Part shown: positions 28,325-36,901 of the stretch, piece by piece | Numbering within the stretch: position 1 is the first letter of the stretch | Layout: the number at the start of each line of letters is the position of its first letter | NCBI RefSeq assembly: GCF_000422625.1 | Contig: NZ_AUGK01000005.1 | Coordinates: forward strand, 62,001-126,000 | DNA: 64,000 bases | Reading direction: 5' to 3' | From: Adlercreutzia mucosicola DSM 19490 | GTDB lineage: Bacteria; Actinomycetota; Coriobacteriia; Coriobacteriales; Eggerthellaceae | The notes under the pieces: model-generated | Told to the model about the DNA's origin: nothing | Database searches by the model: none | What the model saw: the letters and a program-made list of their open reading frames with translations, nothing else | Translations under genes and position numbers: made by a program

Positions 28325-29755
28325 TTACTTGCTGTCGAGCTGCGGGATGGGCGTCTCGTCGCGCTCATCCAAGTTGCCATTGTACACGTAGTGGCGCGTC
28401 TCGCGGGCGATGAGCCCCGACAGCAACAGCACCATGATGATGTTGGGGATGGCCATGAGCGCGTTGGTGATGTCGGACACCGTCCAGACCACCTCGCCCA
28501 CGCCGATGGCGCCCAGGAAGGCCACGAGCACGTAGAGCACCTGGTAGGGGCGGATGGCGCGCTTGCCGAACAGGTAGGTGACGCAGCGGTTGCCGTAATA
28601 GGACCAGCCCAGGATGGTGGAGTAGGCGAACAGGATCATGCCGAAGATGAGAATGGGCGTGCCGATGTAGGGGATCTCGGCGAAGGCCGCCGAGGACAGC
28701 GCCGCGCCGGCGGCGATGTTGCCGGCCATGATCTCGGCCTGCAAATCGGCGTTGCCGATCATGGTGGACACGAGCACCAAACCCGTGAGCAGGCAGATGA
28801 CCACGGTGTCCCAGAAGGTGCCGGTCATGGACACGAGGGCCTGGCGGGCCGGGTTGCGCGTGGCGGCCGCCGAGGCCACGATGGGCGCCGAGCCCAGGCC
28901 CGACTCGTTGGAGAACAGGCCGCGGGCGCAGCCGAACTGCAGGGCCAGCATGAGACCGCTGCCGAGCGCTCCGCCGAAGGCCGCCTTGGCCGTGAAGGCG
29001 CTCTCCACGATGAGGCAGAGGGCGGGCCAGACGAACTCCCAGTTCATGCCCAGGATGACCACGCAGCCCCAGATGTAGGCGATGGCCATGAAGGGCACGA
29101 GCTTCTCGCACACGTTCGCGATGACCTTCACCCCGCCGAAGATGACGATGGACACCATGATGACGATGGCCAGACCGATGCCCCAGGCCGGCACGCCGGG
29201 CAGGTTCGTGGCGATGACCTCGGTCATGGCAGAGGACTGCACCGCACTCCCGATGCCGAAGGAGGCGATGCCCGCGAACAGGGCGAAGGCCCCGGCGCCG
29301 AGCAGGGCCCACCAGGGGGTGTTGCCGGCCTTGTCGGCAAATCCGCGCTTCCAGGCGTACATGGCCCCGCCGAGCATGTCGCCGTTGTGATCCTTCACAC
29401 GGTACTTCACCGCGGCGAAGGTCTCGGCGTACTTGGTGGCGATGCCGAACACGCCGGTGATCCACATCCAGAACACCGCGCCCGGGCCGCCCGCGATGAT
29501 AGCGGTGCCCACGCCGACGATGTTGCCGGTGCCGATGGTGGCCGAGAGCGCCGTGCACAAGGCGCCGAACTGGCTAATGTCGCCAGGAGCGTCCGGGTCC
29601 TTGGTCACCGACAGCTTGATAGCCGTGGGCAGCTTGCGCTGGATGAACCCGGTGCGGATGGTCAGAAAGATGTGGCTGCCGAGCAGCAGCACGAGCATCG
29701 GCGGCCCCCACACGAAGCCGTCGACGGCGTTGATGGCGTTCACGATCGCGTCCAT
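28325..29755 (-). CDS. Alanine/glycine:cation symporter (AGCS family), copy 1
   Basis: This 476-residue integral membrane protein has the AGCS signature FGALCTALSATIGTGNIVGV and about 11 hydrophobic segments, with IASFGIGSAVQSSAMTEVIA and GCARGLFSNESGLGSAPI as further family blocks. It should import alanine or glycine with sodium. ATG 29755 has GGAGAGGAGAAG upstream. It sits between the PPDK regulator and a paralogue of the same length, so the pair arose by duplication. Alanine use feeding pyruvate, and hence PPDK, would fit the context but is inference. Confidence 0.93.
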   Translation of the reverse strand: MDAIVNAINAVDGFVWGPPMLVLLLGSHIFLTIRTGFIQRKLPTAIKLSVTKDPDAPGDISQFGALCTALSATIGTGNIVGVGTAIIAGGPGAVFWMWITGVFGIATKYAETFAAVKYRVKDHNGDMLGGAMYAWKRGFADKAGNTPWWALLGAGAFALFAGIASFGIGSAVQSSAMTEVIATNLPGVPAWGIGLAIVIMVSIVIFGGVKVIANVCEKLVPFMAIAYIWGCVVILGMNWEFVWPALCLIVESAFTAKAAFGGALGSGLMLALQFGCARGLFSNESGLGSAPIVASAAATRNPARQALVSMTGTFWDTVVICLLTGLVLVSTMIGNADLQAEIMAGNIAAGAALSSAAFAEIPYIGTPILIFGMILFAYSTILGWSYYGNRCVTYLFGKRAIRPYQVLYVLVAFLGAIGVGEVVWTVSDITNALMAIPNIIMVLLLSGLIARETRHYVYNGNLDERDETPIPQLDSK

Positions 29756-29857
29756 GAATCGCTTCTCCTCTCCTACGGGCGCGCCAGCGCATGGGGCCGC
29801 GAGCGTGAGGCCCTGGACCCCAACCGCGACCCGAGCCGCCGACAGGACGACCCCGGC

Positions 29858-29887
29858 ACTTTAACGCGCTAAAGTATCCGCATTATA
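29858..29887 (-). promoter_or_regulatory. Promoter and palindromic operator of AGCS copy 1
   Basis: A minus-strand TATAAT (29882-29887) is preceded by a TTGCCG-like box 15 nt upstream. Just downstream lies an 18-bp palindrome, ACTTTAACGCGCTAAAGT (29858-29875), with one mismatch between its arms. Its position at or after the transcription start suggests a repressor site. Confidence 0.5.
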
Positions 29888-30056
29888 GGCAGAGAAGCTG
29901 AGCGGCAATGTTAACAATGAGAGAATTACCAGCGAACGGCGGGTCGCCAATGGTCCCTTCGAGAGCAGTTTTCCTTTTTGTGGACAAAAACGCACACGCC
30001 CCTCCGCGAAAGCGGCCTTCGGGCCGCCCTCAGCCCACGGACGCTTCCCGGGCCGC

Positions 30057-30080
30057 GGACGGGCTAAAGCCCGCCCCCGC
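30057..30080. repeat. Dispersed intergenic palindrome
   Basis: GGACGGGCTAAAGCCCGCCC belongs to the same intergenic family as the copies at 24.4, 51.1, 54.8 and 56.4 kb. It lies directly after the stop of AGCS copy 2 and may act as its transcript end. Confidence 0.6.
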
Positions 30081-30088
30081 GCGCCGCC

Positions 30089-31519
30089 CTACAGTTGGGC
30101 TTTGTCCACGGTGGGGACGGGTTCGGCGTATTCCTCGTCCAGGTGGTGGTCGTAGACGAAATGCTTCGTCTCCCTCGCGATCATACCGCTCAGCAGCAGG
30201 ATGACGATGATGTTGGGAATGGCCATGAGGGCGTTGCCGATGTCCGAGATGGTCCACACCACATCGCCCACGCCGATGGCACCGAGGAAGGCCACGGCCA
30301 CGTAGACCACCTGGTAGGGCTTAATGCCCTTGGGGCCGAACAGATAGGCCACGCAGCGGTTGCCGTAGTAGGACCAGCCCAGGATGGTGGAGTAGGCGAA
30401 CGAGCACATGCCCAACACCAGGATGGGCGTGCCGAAATAGGGAATCTCGGCGAAGGCGGCGCTGGCCAGTGCGGCGCCGGTGGCGATGGAGGGGTCGGCG
30501 AGAATCTGCTGGCCGATCTCGGGATGCGCGATCATGGTGGACACCAGCACCAAGCCCGTGAGCAGGCAAATGACGCCCGTGGACCAGAAGGCGCCGGTCA
30601 TGGAGATGAGCGCCTGCTCGGCGGGGTTGCGGGTCTTGGCCGCCGCGGCCACGATGGGAGCCGTGCCCAGGCCGCTCTCGTTGGAGAACAAACCGCGGGC
30701 GCAGCCGAACTGCAGGGCCATGATCATGCCCGAGCCCACGGCCCCGCCGAAGGCGGCCTTGGGGGTGAAGGCGCATTCCAGAATCAGCCCCACGGCCTCG
30801 CCGAGCACCGAGCCGTTCATGATCATAATGACCACGCAGCCGAGCGCGTAGGCACCGGCCATGAAGGGCACGAGCCATTCGCAGACGCGGGCGATGGAGT
30901 TCACCCCGCCGAAGATGACCGCCGCCACGGCCACGACGACGACCACGCCCACGGCCACGGCCGGGACAGCGGGCACCGAGGAGGTCACGATGCCGGAGAT
31001 GGCCGCCGACTGCACCGCCGAGCCCGTGCCGATGGTGGCGATGATGGCGAAGGCGGCGAAGACCACGGCCCCCAGCGTCGCCCACCAGGGCACGCTGCCG
31101 TCCTTGCGGGCGAAGGCGCGCTTCCACACGAACATGGCACCGCCCAGCATAGACCCGCTCTTGTCGCGCACGCGGTACTTCACGGCCGCATAGGTTTCCA
31201 CGTACTTGGTGGCGATACCGAACAGGCCCGCGATCCACATCCAGAAGATAGCGCCCGGGCCGCCCGCCAAAAGCGCCGTGGCCACGCCCACGATGGAGCC
31301 CGTGCCGATGGTGGCCGCCAGCGCCGTGGCCAGCGCCCCGAAGCTGGAGATGTCGCCCTTGCCGTCGGGATCGCGGCGCACCGACATGCGGATGGCCTGG
31401 GGCAGCTTGCGCTGGATGAAGCCAGTGCGGAAGGTAAGGTAGATGTGGGTGCCCAGAAGGAGCGCGATCATCGCCGGCCCCCACACGAATGAATCGATCG
31501 TTGTGAGAATTTCAGTCAT
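30089..31519 (-). CDS. Alanine/glycine:cation symporter (AGCS family), copy 2
   Basis: A close paralogue of the neighbouring symporter, with FGALATALAATIGTGSIVGV, GSAVQSAAISGIV and GCARGLFSNESGLGTAPI in the same order. I start at MTEILTTID (31519), which has AAGGA upstream and makes the protein 476 residues, the same length as copy 1. The frame itself extends 30 nt further. Differences are concentrated in the first external loops and the C-terminal tail, so substrate range may differ. It is transcribed separately from copy 1 (333-nt gap). Confidence 0.93.
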   Translation of the reverse strand: MTEILTTIDSFVWGPAMIALLLGTHIYLTFRTGFIQRKLPQAIRMSVRRDPDGKGDISSFGALATALAATIGTGSIVGVATALLAGGPGAIFWMWIAGLFGIATKYVETYAAVKYRVRDKSGSMLGGAMFVWKRAFARKDGSVPWWATLGAVVFAAFAIIATIGTGSAVQSAAISGIVTSSVPAVPAVAVGVVVVVAVAAVIFGGVNSIARVCEWLVPFMAGAYALGCVVIMIMNGSVLGEAVGLILECAFTPKAAFGGAVGSGMIMALQFGCARGLFSNESGLGTAPIVAAAAKTRNPAEQALISMTGAFWSTGVICLLTGLVLVSTMIAHPEIGQQILADPSIATGAALASAAFAEIPYFGTPILVLGMCSFAYSTILGWSYYGNRCVAYLFGPKGIKPYQVVYVAVAFLGAIGVGDVVWTISDIGNALMAIPNIIVILLLSGMIARETKHFVYDHHLDEEYAEPVPTVDKAQL

Positions 31520-31576
31520 GAGGTCCTTAGGGACTTGCCTGTCGAGCAAAAGAGCCAGAACCCCATGCCCCGACCG

Positions 31577-31705
31577 CCGAGCGGGGGCGGGAGGGCCCCG
31601 TGCTCAAACAAGTCCTCGCTTTCGGAAATAATGGTGTAGAAATTTTACACCATTATTTCCGAGTCTGCGGAATCTGCGCGCGAAGCCCTCCCGCCCCCCG
31701 CTCGG
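31577..31705. repeat. Nested inverted repeat of about 130 bp
   Basis: Inner arms 31622-31638 and 31646-31662 are perfect 17-bp inverted repeats (TCGGAAATAATGGTGTA) around a 7-nt loop. Outer arms of about 20 bp, CCGAGCGGGGGCGGGAGGGC (near 31577-31596) and its complement (31685-31705), match apart from one extra base. The AT-rich inner stem stands out from the GC-rich surroundings. It lies upstream of AGCS copy 2. It has the shape of a small mobile element or a cruciform regulatory site. No coding capacity is seen. Confidence 0.7.
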
Positions 31706-31792
31706 CTTCTCTCACGAAAATACGCTTCTCACTTAGCGTTACCGCAGATCAAGACCCATCTGTCCCCCTTCGCTGCCTAGTAAACGAGATCG

Positions 31793-32221
31793 TTACAGCT
31801 CTACGGGGTTCCAGGAGCCGTCGATGTCGCAGATCCAGGCCTCGGCCTCCTCGATGGTGAAGAAGGTGAGCGCGGGGTCGTCGGCGCTCTCCCACGTCTC
31901 GCCGAGGGCCACCATGTGCTTGAAACCCTCCTCGCGGGTGGCGGCGTCGGCGGTGTCGGTCAGGTTCACCTTGCCGCGCATGATCACCCAGCCGGCACCG
32001 GGCTTCCAGGCGGTCAGCTCCACGAAGGGGTTCGCGGCCATCTCGCGGTAGCAGTCTTTCGTGGTGGCGGTGCAGAACTGGATGTCGCCGTCCTGCATCA
32101 TGGCGAAGCTGAAGGGGCGCACGTGGGGCTTGGCGCCCTCAGGCGTCTCTTCAACGGTGGCGAGATACCAGGCGGGGATGCTGGTCAGATAGCTGACGAT
32201 GGTCTCTTTTCCTTGGGACAT
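31793..32221 (-). CDS. Pyridoxamine 5'-phosphate oxidase-fold flavoprotein
   Basis: This 142-residue protein has the split-barrel flavin-binding pattern of PNPOx-like proteins: WYLATVEETPEGAKPHVRPF near residues 18-37, the strand DIQFCTATTKDCYREM, then NPFVELTAW and a Trp-rich C-terminus. Members bind FMN or F420 and reduce varied substrates. The exact reaction cannot be told from sequence. It is last in a row of minus-strand genes behind the riboflavin importer (22 nt after EcfT), so it may share their transcript and supply of flavin. Confidence 0.8.
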   Translation of the reverse strand: MSQGKETIVSYLTSIPAWYLATVEETPEGAKPHVRPFSFAMMQDGDIQFCTATTKDCYREMAANPFVELTAWKPGAGWVIMRGKVNLTDTADAATREEGFKHMVALGETWESADDPALTFFTIEEAEAWICDIDGSWNPVEL

Positions 32222-32243
32222 AACCGGTTCCTTTCTCGGAATA

Positions 32244-33041
32244 TTACAGGGGAATGAAATTCGTCGCGATGACGGCGGCCGTCATGCACACCAGAGCCGC
32301 GCAGCCCGCGCCGTCGCGCCAGGTCAGGTGCAAGGGCACCAGGCGCGTGCGGCCGGCGCCGCCATGGTAGCAGCGGGCCTCCATGGCCGCCGACAGAGTC
32401 TCCGCATGGCGAAACGTGCTCGTGAACAGCGGGATCATCAGGGCCGTGAGGGTTCGCACGCCGCCGGTGAAGGGATTCAGGTTGAAGTGCGCGCCGCGGC
32501 TGACCTGGGCGCGGTAGATGATGCCGAGCTCGGTCACGAACTGGGGCAAAAAGCGCAGGGCTATCCCCAAGATCATGCCCAGCTCGTGAGCGGGCACGCC
32601 GATGCGGGCCAAGGGCGCCATGAGGTGCTCGAAGGCCGCGGTGATGTCCAAGGTCGTGGTGGTCAGCGTCAGCAGGCTCATGCCCATGAGCAACAGGAAC
32701 AGGCGGCACCCGATGAAGGCCGCCGACTGGAGGCCCTTCTCGCTGATGCAGATGATGCCCCACTGGAAGTACACCTCGCCGCCCTGGACGAACAGCACGT
32801 TGAGCACGGCCGTCAGCGCCACGAGCACCAGCAGGGGCGCGAGCGATCCCAGCACGCGCAGAAGCGGGATGCGGGCGGCCGCGTAGAACCCCACCACGAA
32901 CAGGGCCGCCACGGCCAGGGCCAGCGGGGTGGCGGCGCAGAACACCGCCGCCATGAGCACCAGCGACAGGATGAACTTCACCCGCGGGTCCATGGCGTGC
33001 ACGACAGACTCCGCCGGCCAGTACTGGCCGATCATCATCAT
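32244..33041 (-). CDS. ecfT: ECF transporter transmembrane component EcfT
   Basis: The energy-coupling membrane subunit links the two ATPases to a substrate-binding S component. With the start at MMMIGQYWPAESVVHAMDPR (33041) it has 265 residues, the family norm. The 75 codons upstream in the frame overlap ecfA2 and are not protein-like. PRVKFILSLVLMA, the coupling region AQVSRGAHFN and the C-terminal SAAMEARCYHGG are typical. It lies 4 nt after the ecfA2 stop. Confidence 0.92.
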   Translation of the reverse strand: MMMIGQYWPAESVVHAMDPRVKFILSLVLMAAVFCAATPLALAVAALFVVGFYAAARIPLLRVLGSLAPLLVLVALTAVLNVLFVQGGEVYFQWGIICISEKGLQSAAFIGCRLFLLLMGMSLLTLTTTTLDITAAFEHLMAPLARIGVPAHELGMILGIALRFLPQFVTELGIIYRAQVSRGAHFNLNPFTGGVRTLTALMIPLFTSTFRHAETLSAAMEARCYHGGAGRTRLVPLHLTWRDGAGCAALVCMTAAVIATNFIPL

Positions 33042-33045
33042 GCGA

Positions 33046-34092
33046 TCACCCACGCCGATCACCCGCCCGGGTCGGGGCATCGGCGTTGGGAGCGCCACAG
33101 GGCGCATCCCCGGTCGGGGCCGCCTCCGCTTCCCCGGCCGATTCGGCCTCCGCCGCGCCGGCCGCTGTGCCATCGGCATTGGGAGCGCCCGCAGCCAGTT
33201 GGGCAGCCAAATCCACGGCCAGGCTCGTCTCGTCGTACAGCTCGCGGGGCAGGCTGAAGCCGGCATCGCGCAGACTGCTGGCGAAGGCCTGGGGCGCCGG
33301 CGCGCCCAGCCCCACGGCCTTGAGCGACGCGGCGTCGGCGAACACCTGAGCCGGCGTTCCCAGGGCGAACACGCGACCCTCGGACAGCACGAGGATGCGA
33401 TCGGACAGCGCCGCCAGGTCCTCCATGGAATGGGACACCATGACCACGGTCATGCCCCGGGCGTGGAAGCGCGCGATCAGCGCCAGGAAATCGGCACGGG
33501 ACAGCGGGTCCAGGCCGGCCACGGGCTCGTCCAGCACGAGCAGCTCCGGCTCCATGGCCAGCACGCCGGCGAAGGCCACGCGGCGCTGCTGGCCGCCGGA
33601 CAGATCGAAGGGGCTGCGCTCGCCGATCGCGTCCAGATCGAGGCCCACCAGCTCCATGGCCTCCCGCACGCGGCGATCCACCTCGGCCTCGTCCAGCTTC
33701 ATGTTGCGCGGCCCAAAGGCCACGTCGTCGTAGACGGTGTTGGCGAACAGCTGGTTCTCGGGGTACTGGAACACGAGCCCCACCTGGGAGCGCACGCGCG
33801 ATGCCACCTCTTTCTCGGCCAGATCGGCCCCGTCGGCCGTCACGCGGCCGCAGGTGGGGTGCACCAGCCCGTTCATGTGCTGGATGAGCGTGGACTTCCC
33901 GCTGCCGGTGTGCCCGGCCACGCCGAGGAACTCCCCCGGCTCCACGGTGAGGCTCACGTCGCGCAGCGCCCACAGGGCATCGGGGGCGTTGCCCCAGTCG
34001 GCCTGGCGCTCGCGCTGTTTCTTGCGGCCGCGCTTCTTGGCCGCATCCCCGCCGGCGTAGCTGTAGCTCACTGCTTCGAACGCAAGGCGCAT
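33046..34092 (-). CDS. ecfA2: ECF transporter ATP-binding protein EcfA2
   Basis: An ABC ATPase with Walker A GHTGSGKST, Q-loop FQYPENQLF, signature LSGGQQRRVAFA and Walker B LLVLDEPVAGLDP. At 348 residues it is longer than usual (about 280-290). It has a Lys/Arg-rich insertion near residues 17-40 and an Ala/Gly/Asp-rich, disordered tail of about 50 residues. It overlaps ecfA1 by 25 nt. It powers uptake through the S component together with EcfA1 and EcfT. Confidence 0.93.
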   Translation of the reverse strand: MRLAFEAVSYSYAGGDAAKKRGRKKQRERQADWGNAPDALWALRDVSLTVEPGEFLGVAGHTGSGKSTLIQHMNGLVHPTCGRVTADGADLAEKEVASRVRSQVGLVFQYPENQLFANTVYDDVAFGPRNMKLDEAEVDRRVREAMELVGLDLDAIGERSPFDLSGGQQRRVAFAGVLAMEPELLVLDEPVAGLDPLSRADFLALIARFHARGMTVVMVSHSMEDLAALSDRILVLSEGRVFALGTPAQVFADAASLKAVGLGAPAPQAFASSLRDAGFSLPRELYDETSLAVDLAAQLAAGAPNADGTAAGAAEAESAGEAEAAPTGDAPCGAPNADAPTRAGDRRG

Positions 34093-34928
34093 AGCTCCTC
34101 CTTCAGGGCGTCGTCGGTGATGCAGGTGGCCACGGGCACGCCGCGGGCCTGCAGTTCCAGGGAAAGCCGGCAGGCAAACGGCACCTCCAGCGACAGGGCG
34201 CGCAGGGCGCGGGCCTGGGTGAGCACCTCGTGGGGCGTGCCGTCGAGGCGCACCTCGCCGCCATCGAGCACCACGACGCGCTCGGCGCAGGCGGCCTCTT
34301 CCATGTAGTGGGTGATCATCACCACGGTCATGCCCGCGGCGTGCAGGTCGCGCACCACGCGCATGAGCCCTGCGCGCCCCCGCGGGTCCAGCATGGCCGT
34401 GGCCTCGTCCAGCACGAGGATGGCCGGGTCCATGGCCAGCACGCCGGCGATGGCCACACGCTGCTTCTGGCCGCCGGACAGGGCGCAGGTCTCGTGCTCC
34501 TCGAAGCCCTGCAGACCCACTTCTTTCAGCGCCGGGGTCACGCGCTCGCGCAGCTCGGGATTGGGAATGCCCAGGTTCTCGGGGCCGAAGGCCACGTCGT
34601 TCTCGATGAGGCTCGCCACGATCTGGTCGTCGGGGTTTTGGAACACCAGCCCCGCGTTCGACCGGATGAAGTAGGTGCTCTCAGGATCGCGGGTGTCGCA
34701 ACCGAACACGCGCACCGCGCCCTCGTCGGGAGTGAGCAGGGCATTGATGTGCTTGGCCAGGGTGGACTTCCCCGACCCGTTGCCGCCGAGCAGGCAGACG
34801 AACTGCCCCCGGGGCACCGTGAGGTTCAGATGACGGAACACGAAGTGCTCCCCGTCGTAGGTGAACCCGGCGTCAGCGGCGTCGATGAAGAGGTCGTCGG
34901 CGGGGGCGGCATCGATGGGGTTCGTCAC
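34068..34928 (-). CDS. ecfA1: ECF transporter ATP-binding protein EcfA1
   Basis: This 286-residue ABC ATPase has Walker A GGNGSGKST, Q-loop FQNPDDQIVAS, signature LSGGQKQRVAIAG and Walker B ILVLDEATAMLDP. It starts with GTG 34928 immediately after the TAA of the S-component gene, so the two are coupled. The pair with EcfA2 is the usual heterodimer. Its operon partner and the FMN riboswitch upstream indicate riboflavin as a main substrate, although the module may be shared with other S components. Confidence 0.93.
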   Translation of the reverse strand: MTNPIDAAPADDLFIDAADAGFTYDGEHFVFRHLNLTVPRGQFVCLLGGNGSGKSTLAKHINALLTPDEGAVRVFGCDTRDPESTYFIRSNAGLVFQNPDDQIVASLIENDVAFGPENLGIPNPELRERVTPALKEVGLQGFEEHETCALSGGQKQRVAIAGVLAMDPAILVLDEATAMLDPRGRAGLMRVVRDLHAAGMTVVMITHYMEEAACAERVVVLDGGEVRLDGTPHEVLTQARALRALSLEVPFACRLSLELQARGVPVATCITDDALKEELCALRSKQ

Positions 34929-35570
34929 TTAAAGGCCCTTCACTTGGTCTTTCTTCGGGGTGATCAGATTCGAGATGGCCTTGTACACCACCAGCGTGAG
35001 CACCGAGTTCAGAATGCCCTTCAGCAGGTTGAACGGGATGAGGATGGGCACGATCATGGCTACCACGGCATCCAGCGGCACGCCGAGCCAGGCCGGGGTC
35101 ACCAGCAGGTTGCCCGCCACGGCCATGGCCACGGCCACCACGATGCCGAGCACCAGACCGATGACAGCGCCCTTGATGTTGTGGATGCGCTGGTACACCA
35201 GGGCGGCCGGCAGAATGTAGCCGATGACCACGAGGAAGTTCATGAGCGCGCCGGTGAAGTCGGCGAACAGGATGCCGTGGGCCACCACCGAAATGACGCC
35301 GCAGGCGAGACCGGCCGCCGGCCCGTAGGCGAAGCCGCAGACCATGGCGGGCATGAACGAGGCGTCGTAGGACAGCCATGCCACGCCGGGCAGCAGCGGG
35401 AACTCTACGAACGTGAGCAGGATGGAGATGGCGCACATGAGCGCGATGGTCACGAGCACGCGGGTGGACCACACGTTCGTGTTCGCGAGGGTCTTCTGGG
35501 CCGTGGGAGCCTTCGCGGGGCGAACGGGGCTTGCGACATCGGCGGGATGGATCATGGGCTTGTCGGCCAT
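34929..35570 (-). CDS. ribU: Riboflavin ECF transporter S component (RibU family)
   Basis: A 213-residue protein with six hydrophobic segments. After a polar N-terminus it has VLVTIALMCAISILLTFVEF, then SYDASFMPAMVCGFAYGP and the C-terminal LIPFNLLKGILNS, the usual RibU pattern. An FMN riboswitch with a terminator directly precedes it, which fixes the substrate assignment much better than the protein alone. I prefer ATG 35570, 8 nt after AGAAGG. The GTG at 35579 would overlap that site. Confidence 0.92.
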   Translation of the reverse strand: MADKPMIHPADVASPVRPAKAPTAQKTLANTNVWSTRVLVTIALMCAISILLTFVEFPLLPGVAWLSYDASFMPAMVCGFAYGPAAGLACGVISVVAHGILFADFTGALMNFLVVIGYILPAALVYQRIHNIKGAVIGLVLGIVVAVAMAVAGNLLVTPAWLGVPLDAVVAMIVPILIPFNLLKGILNSVLTLVVYKAISNLITPKKDQVKGL

Positions 35571-35629
35571 GGCGATCACCTTCTTTCGGCGAGGCGGCTT
35601 GTCTGCGCGGATTCGCCTTCCCCTCGCCA

Positions 35630-35673
35630 GAAAGAAAACGAGCCCGTATGAATTCGGTTCATACAGGCCTCGT
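35630..35673 (-). terminator. Riboswitch-controlled transcription terminator
   Basis: On the minus strand ACGAGGCCTGTATGAA (35673-35658) pairs with TTCATACGGGCTCGT (35652-35638), followed by TTTTCTTT. It sits between the FMN aptamer and ribU and is therefore the expression platform. FMN binding would favour termination. Confidence 0.88.
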
Positions 35674-35732
35674 AGGTTCGCGTCGGTCGGAAAACCGTCG
35701 CCGGCGCCGAGCGCGGCGAGCGAACGTCTGCC

Positions 35733-35862
35733 TCTTCCATCCGGACTGTAACCGTTGGCCTCGGATTTTCACCGGGTCAGCCTGCGCAAGCGCAGGGTCG
35801 CGGGCTCGCGCGGGGTTGCGCCCCGTGCTTACCGCCAGTGAGGACTTCCACCTCGCCCTGAA
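35733..35862 (-). promoter_or_regulatory. FMN riboswitch (RFN element)
   Basis: The minus strand carries the conserved RFN blocks in order: TTCAGGGCGAGGTGGAAGTC, CACTGGCGGTAA, AGCCCGCGACC, GACCCGGTGAAAATCCGAG, GCCAACGGTTACAGTCCGGA and TGGAAGA. These define the FMN aptamer. It controls the ribU-ecf operon. Confidence 0.97.
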
Positions 35863-36070
35863 ACAGAATTCACGGCGCCTATTGTAGGAGAAGCCCTCCC
35901 CGCGCGCAAGCCCCCACCCATCGCCGCGACCGATAGAAGCGACGGGAGCGACGATGGTGCGGCGCGCGACCGTCGCCGAGCGGCGGCAGGACCGCTGGCC
36001 CACGGCCGCAGAAGGGCCCCGCGGCGGAAGTTCACGGCCGCGGGAACCCCCCCCCGAAGCCGCGAAACCC

Positions 36071-36901
36071 CTAGGAGCGCGGGTACAGCACATAGCCGTG
36101 CTCGACGCCCCCGTCGGGGCGGCGCCGCTCGTGGGGGCACACGTCCATGGCGAAGGCCGCACCCACGGCATCGGCGGCGAGCACCTCTGCCACCGCTCCT
36201 TGGGCCCGGACCCTCCCCCGCTCCATAACCACGAGGCGATCGGAGTAGCGCAGGGCCAGATCCAGGTCGTGGATGACCATGGCCACGGTCTTGCCCTCGC
36301 GCCGGTTCAGATCGCGCACCAGGGCCATGAGGTCGTGGCAGGCATTGATGTCCAGGTAGGTGGTGGGCTCGTCCAGCACGATGAGGTCGGTGTCCTGGGC
36401 CAGGATCATGGCCAGATAGGCCCGCTGGCGCTCGCCGCCGGACAGCCGGCGCAGGTCGTGGCGGCGCAGGCGCTGCACCCCGGCGCGCTCGAGGGCCGCC
36501 TCCACCGCCTCGCGGTCGGCAGGCCCCAGGCGCCCCGTGCGGCCCCCATAGGGGTGGCGGCCACAGGCCACGAGGGCCTCCACGGTCAGGGGAGGCACCC
36601 GCGGGCTCTGGGCGAGCACAGCCAGGCGGCGGGCGCGCTGGCGAGCCGACAGGGCACCGGTGTCGCAGCCGTCCACCACAACCCGGCCCGCCGCCGGGCG
36701 CAGAAGCCCCGCGGCCAGCTTCACCAGCGTGGACTTCCCGCACCCGTTGGGGCCGACGATGCTCGTGATGCGGCCCGCGGGAATGGCGGCCGAGAGCCCC
36801 TCGATGAAGGGGGCGCCGGGGCCGTAGGCGAAGGCCACGCCCTCATAGGCGATGGCCGGGCGCGCTTCGGGCCCGGCGGCGGTATCGCTCAGCTCAGTCA
36901 A
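36071..36901 (-). CDS. FecE-type ABC transporter ATP-binding protein
   Basis: This 276-residue ATPase has Walker A GPNGCGKST, the family block LAVLAQSPRVPPLTVEALVA, GRHPYGGR, signature LSGGERQRAYLAMILAQ and Walker B LIVLDEPTTYLD. It belongs to importers of iron-siderophores, heme or cobalamin. It overlaps the permease gene by 8 nt and closes a three-gene operon. A downstream stretch of nine C residues (about 36047-36056) lies outside the gene. Confidence 0.92.
   Translation of the reverse strand: MTELSDTAAGPEARPAIAYEGVAFAYGPGAPFIEGLSAAIPAGRITSIVGPNGCGKSTLVKLAAGLLRPAAGRVVVDGCDTGALSARQRARRLAVLAQSPRVPPLTVEALVACGRHPYGGRTGRLGPADREAVEAALERAGVQRLRRHDLRRLSGGERQRAYLAMILAQDTDLIVLDEPTTYLDINACHDLMALVRDLNRREGKTVAMVIHDLDLALRYSDRLVVMERGRVRAQGAVAEVLAADAVGAAFAMDVCPHERRRPDGGVEHGYVLYPRS

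Noticed and set aside
36047-36056. Run of nine C as a second phase-variable tract
   Set aside because: It lies after the stop of the FecE-type gene and before the FMN riboswitch, outside any coding region, so length change would not switch a protein.
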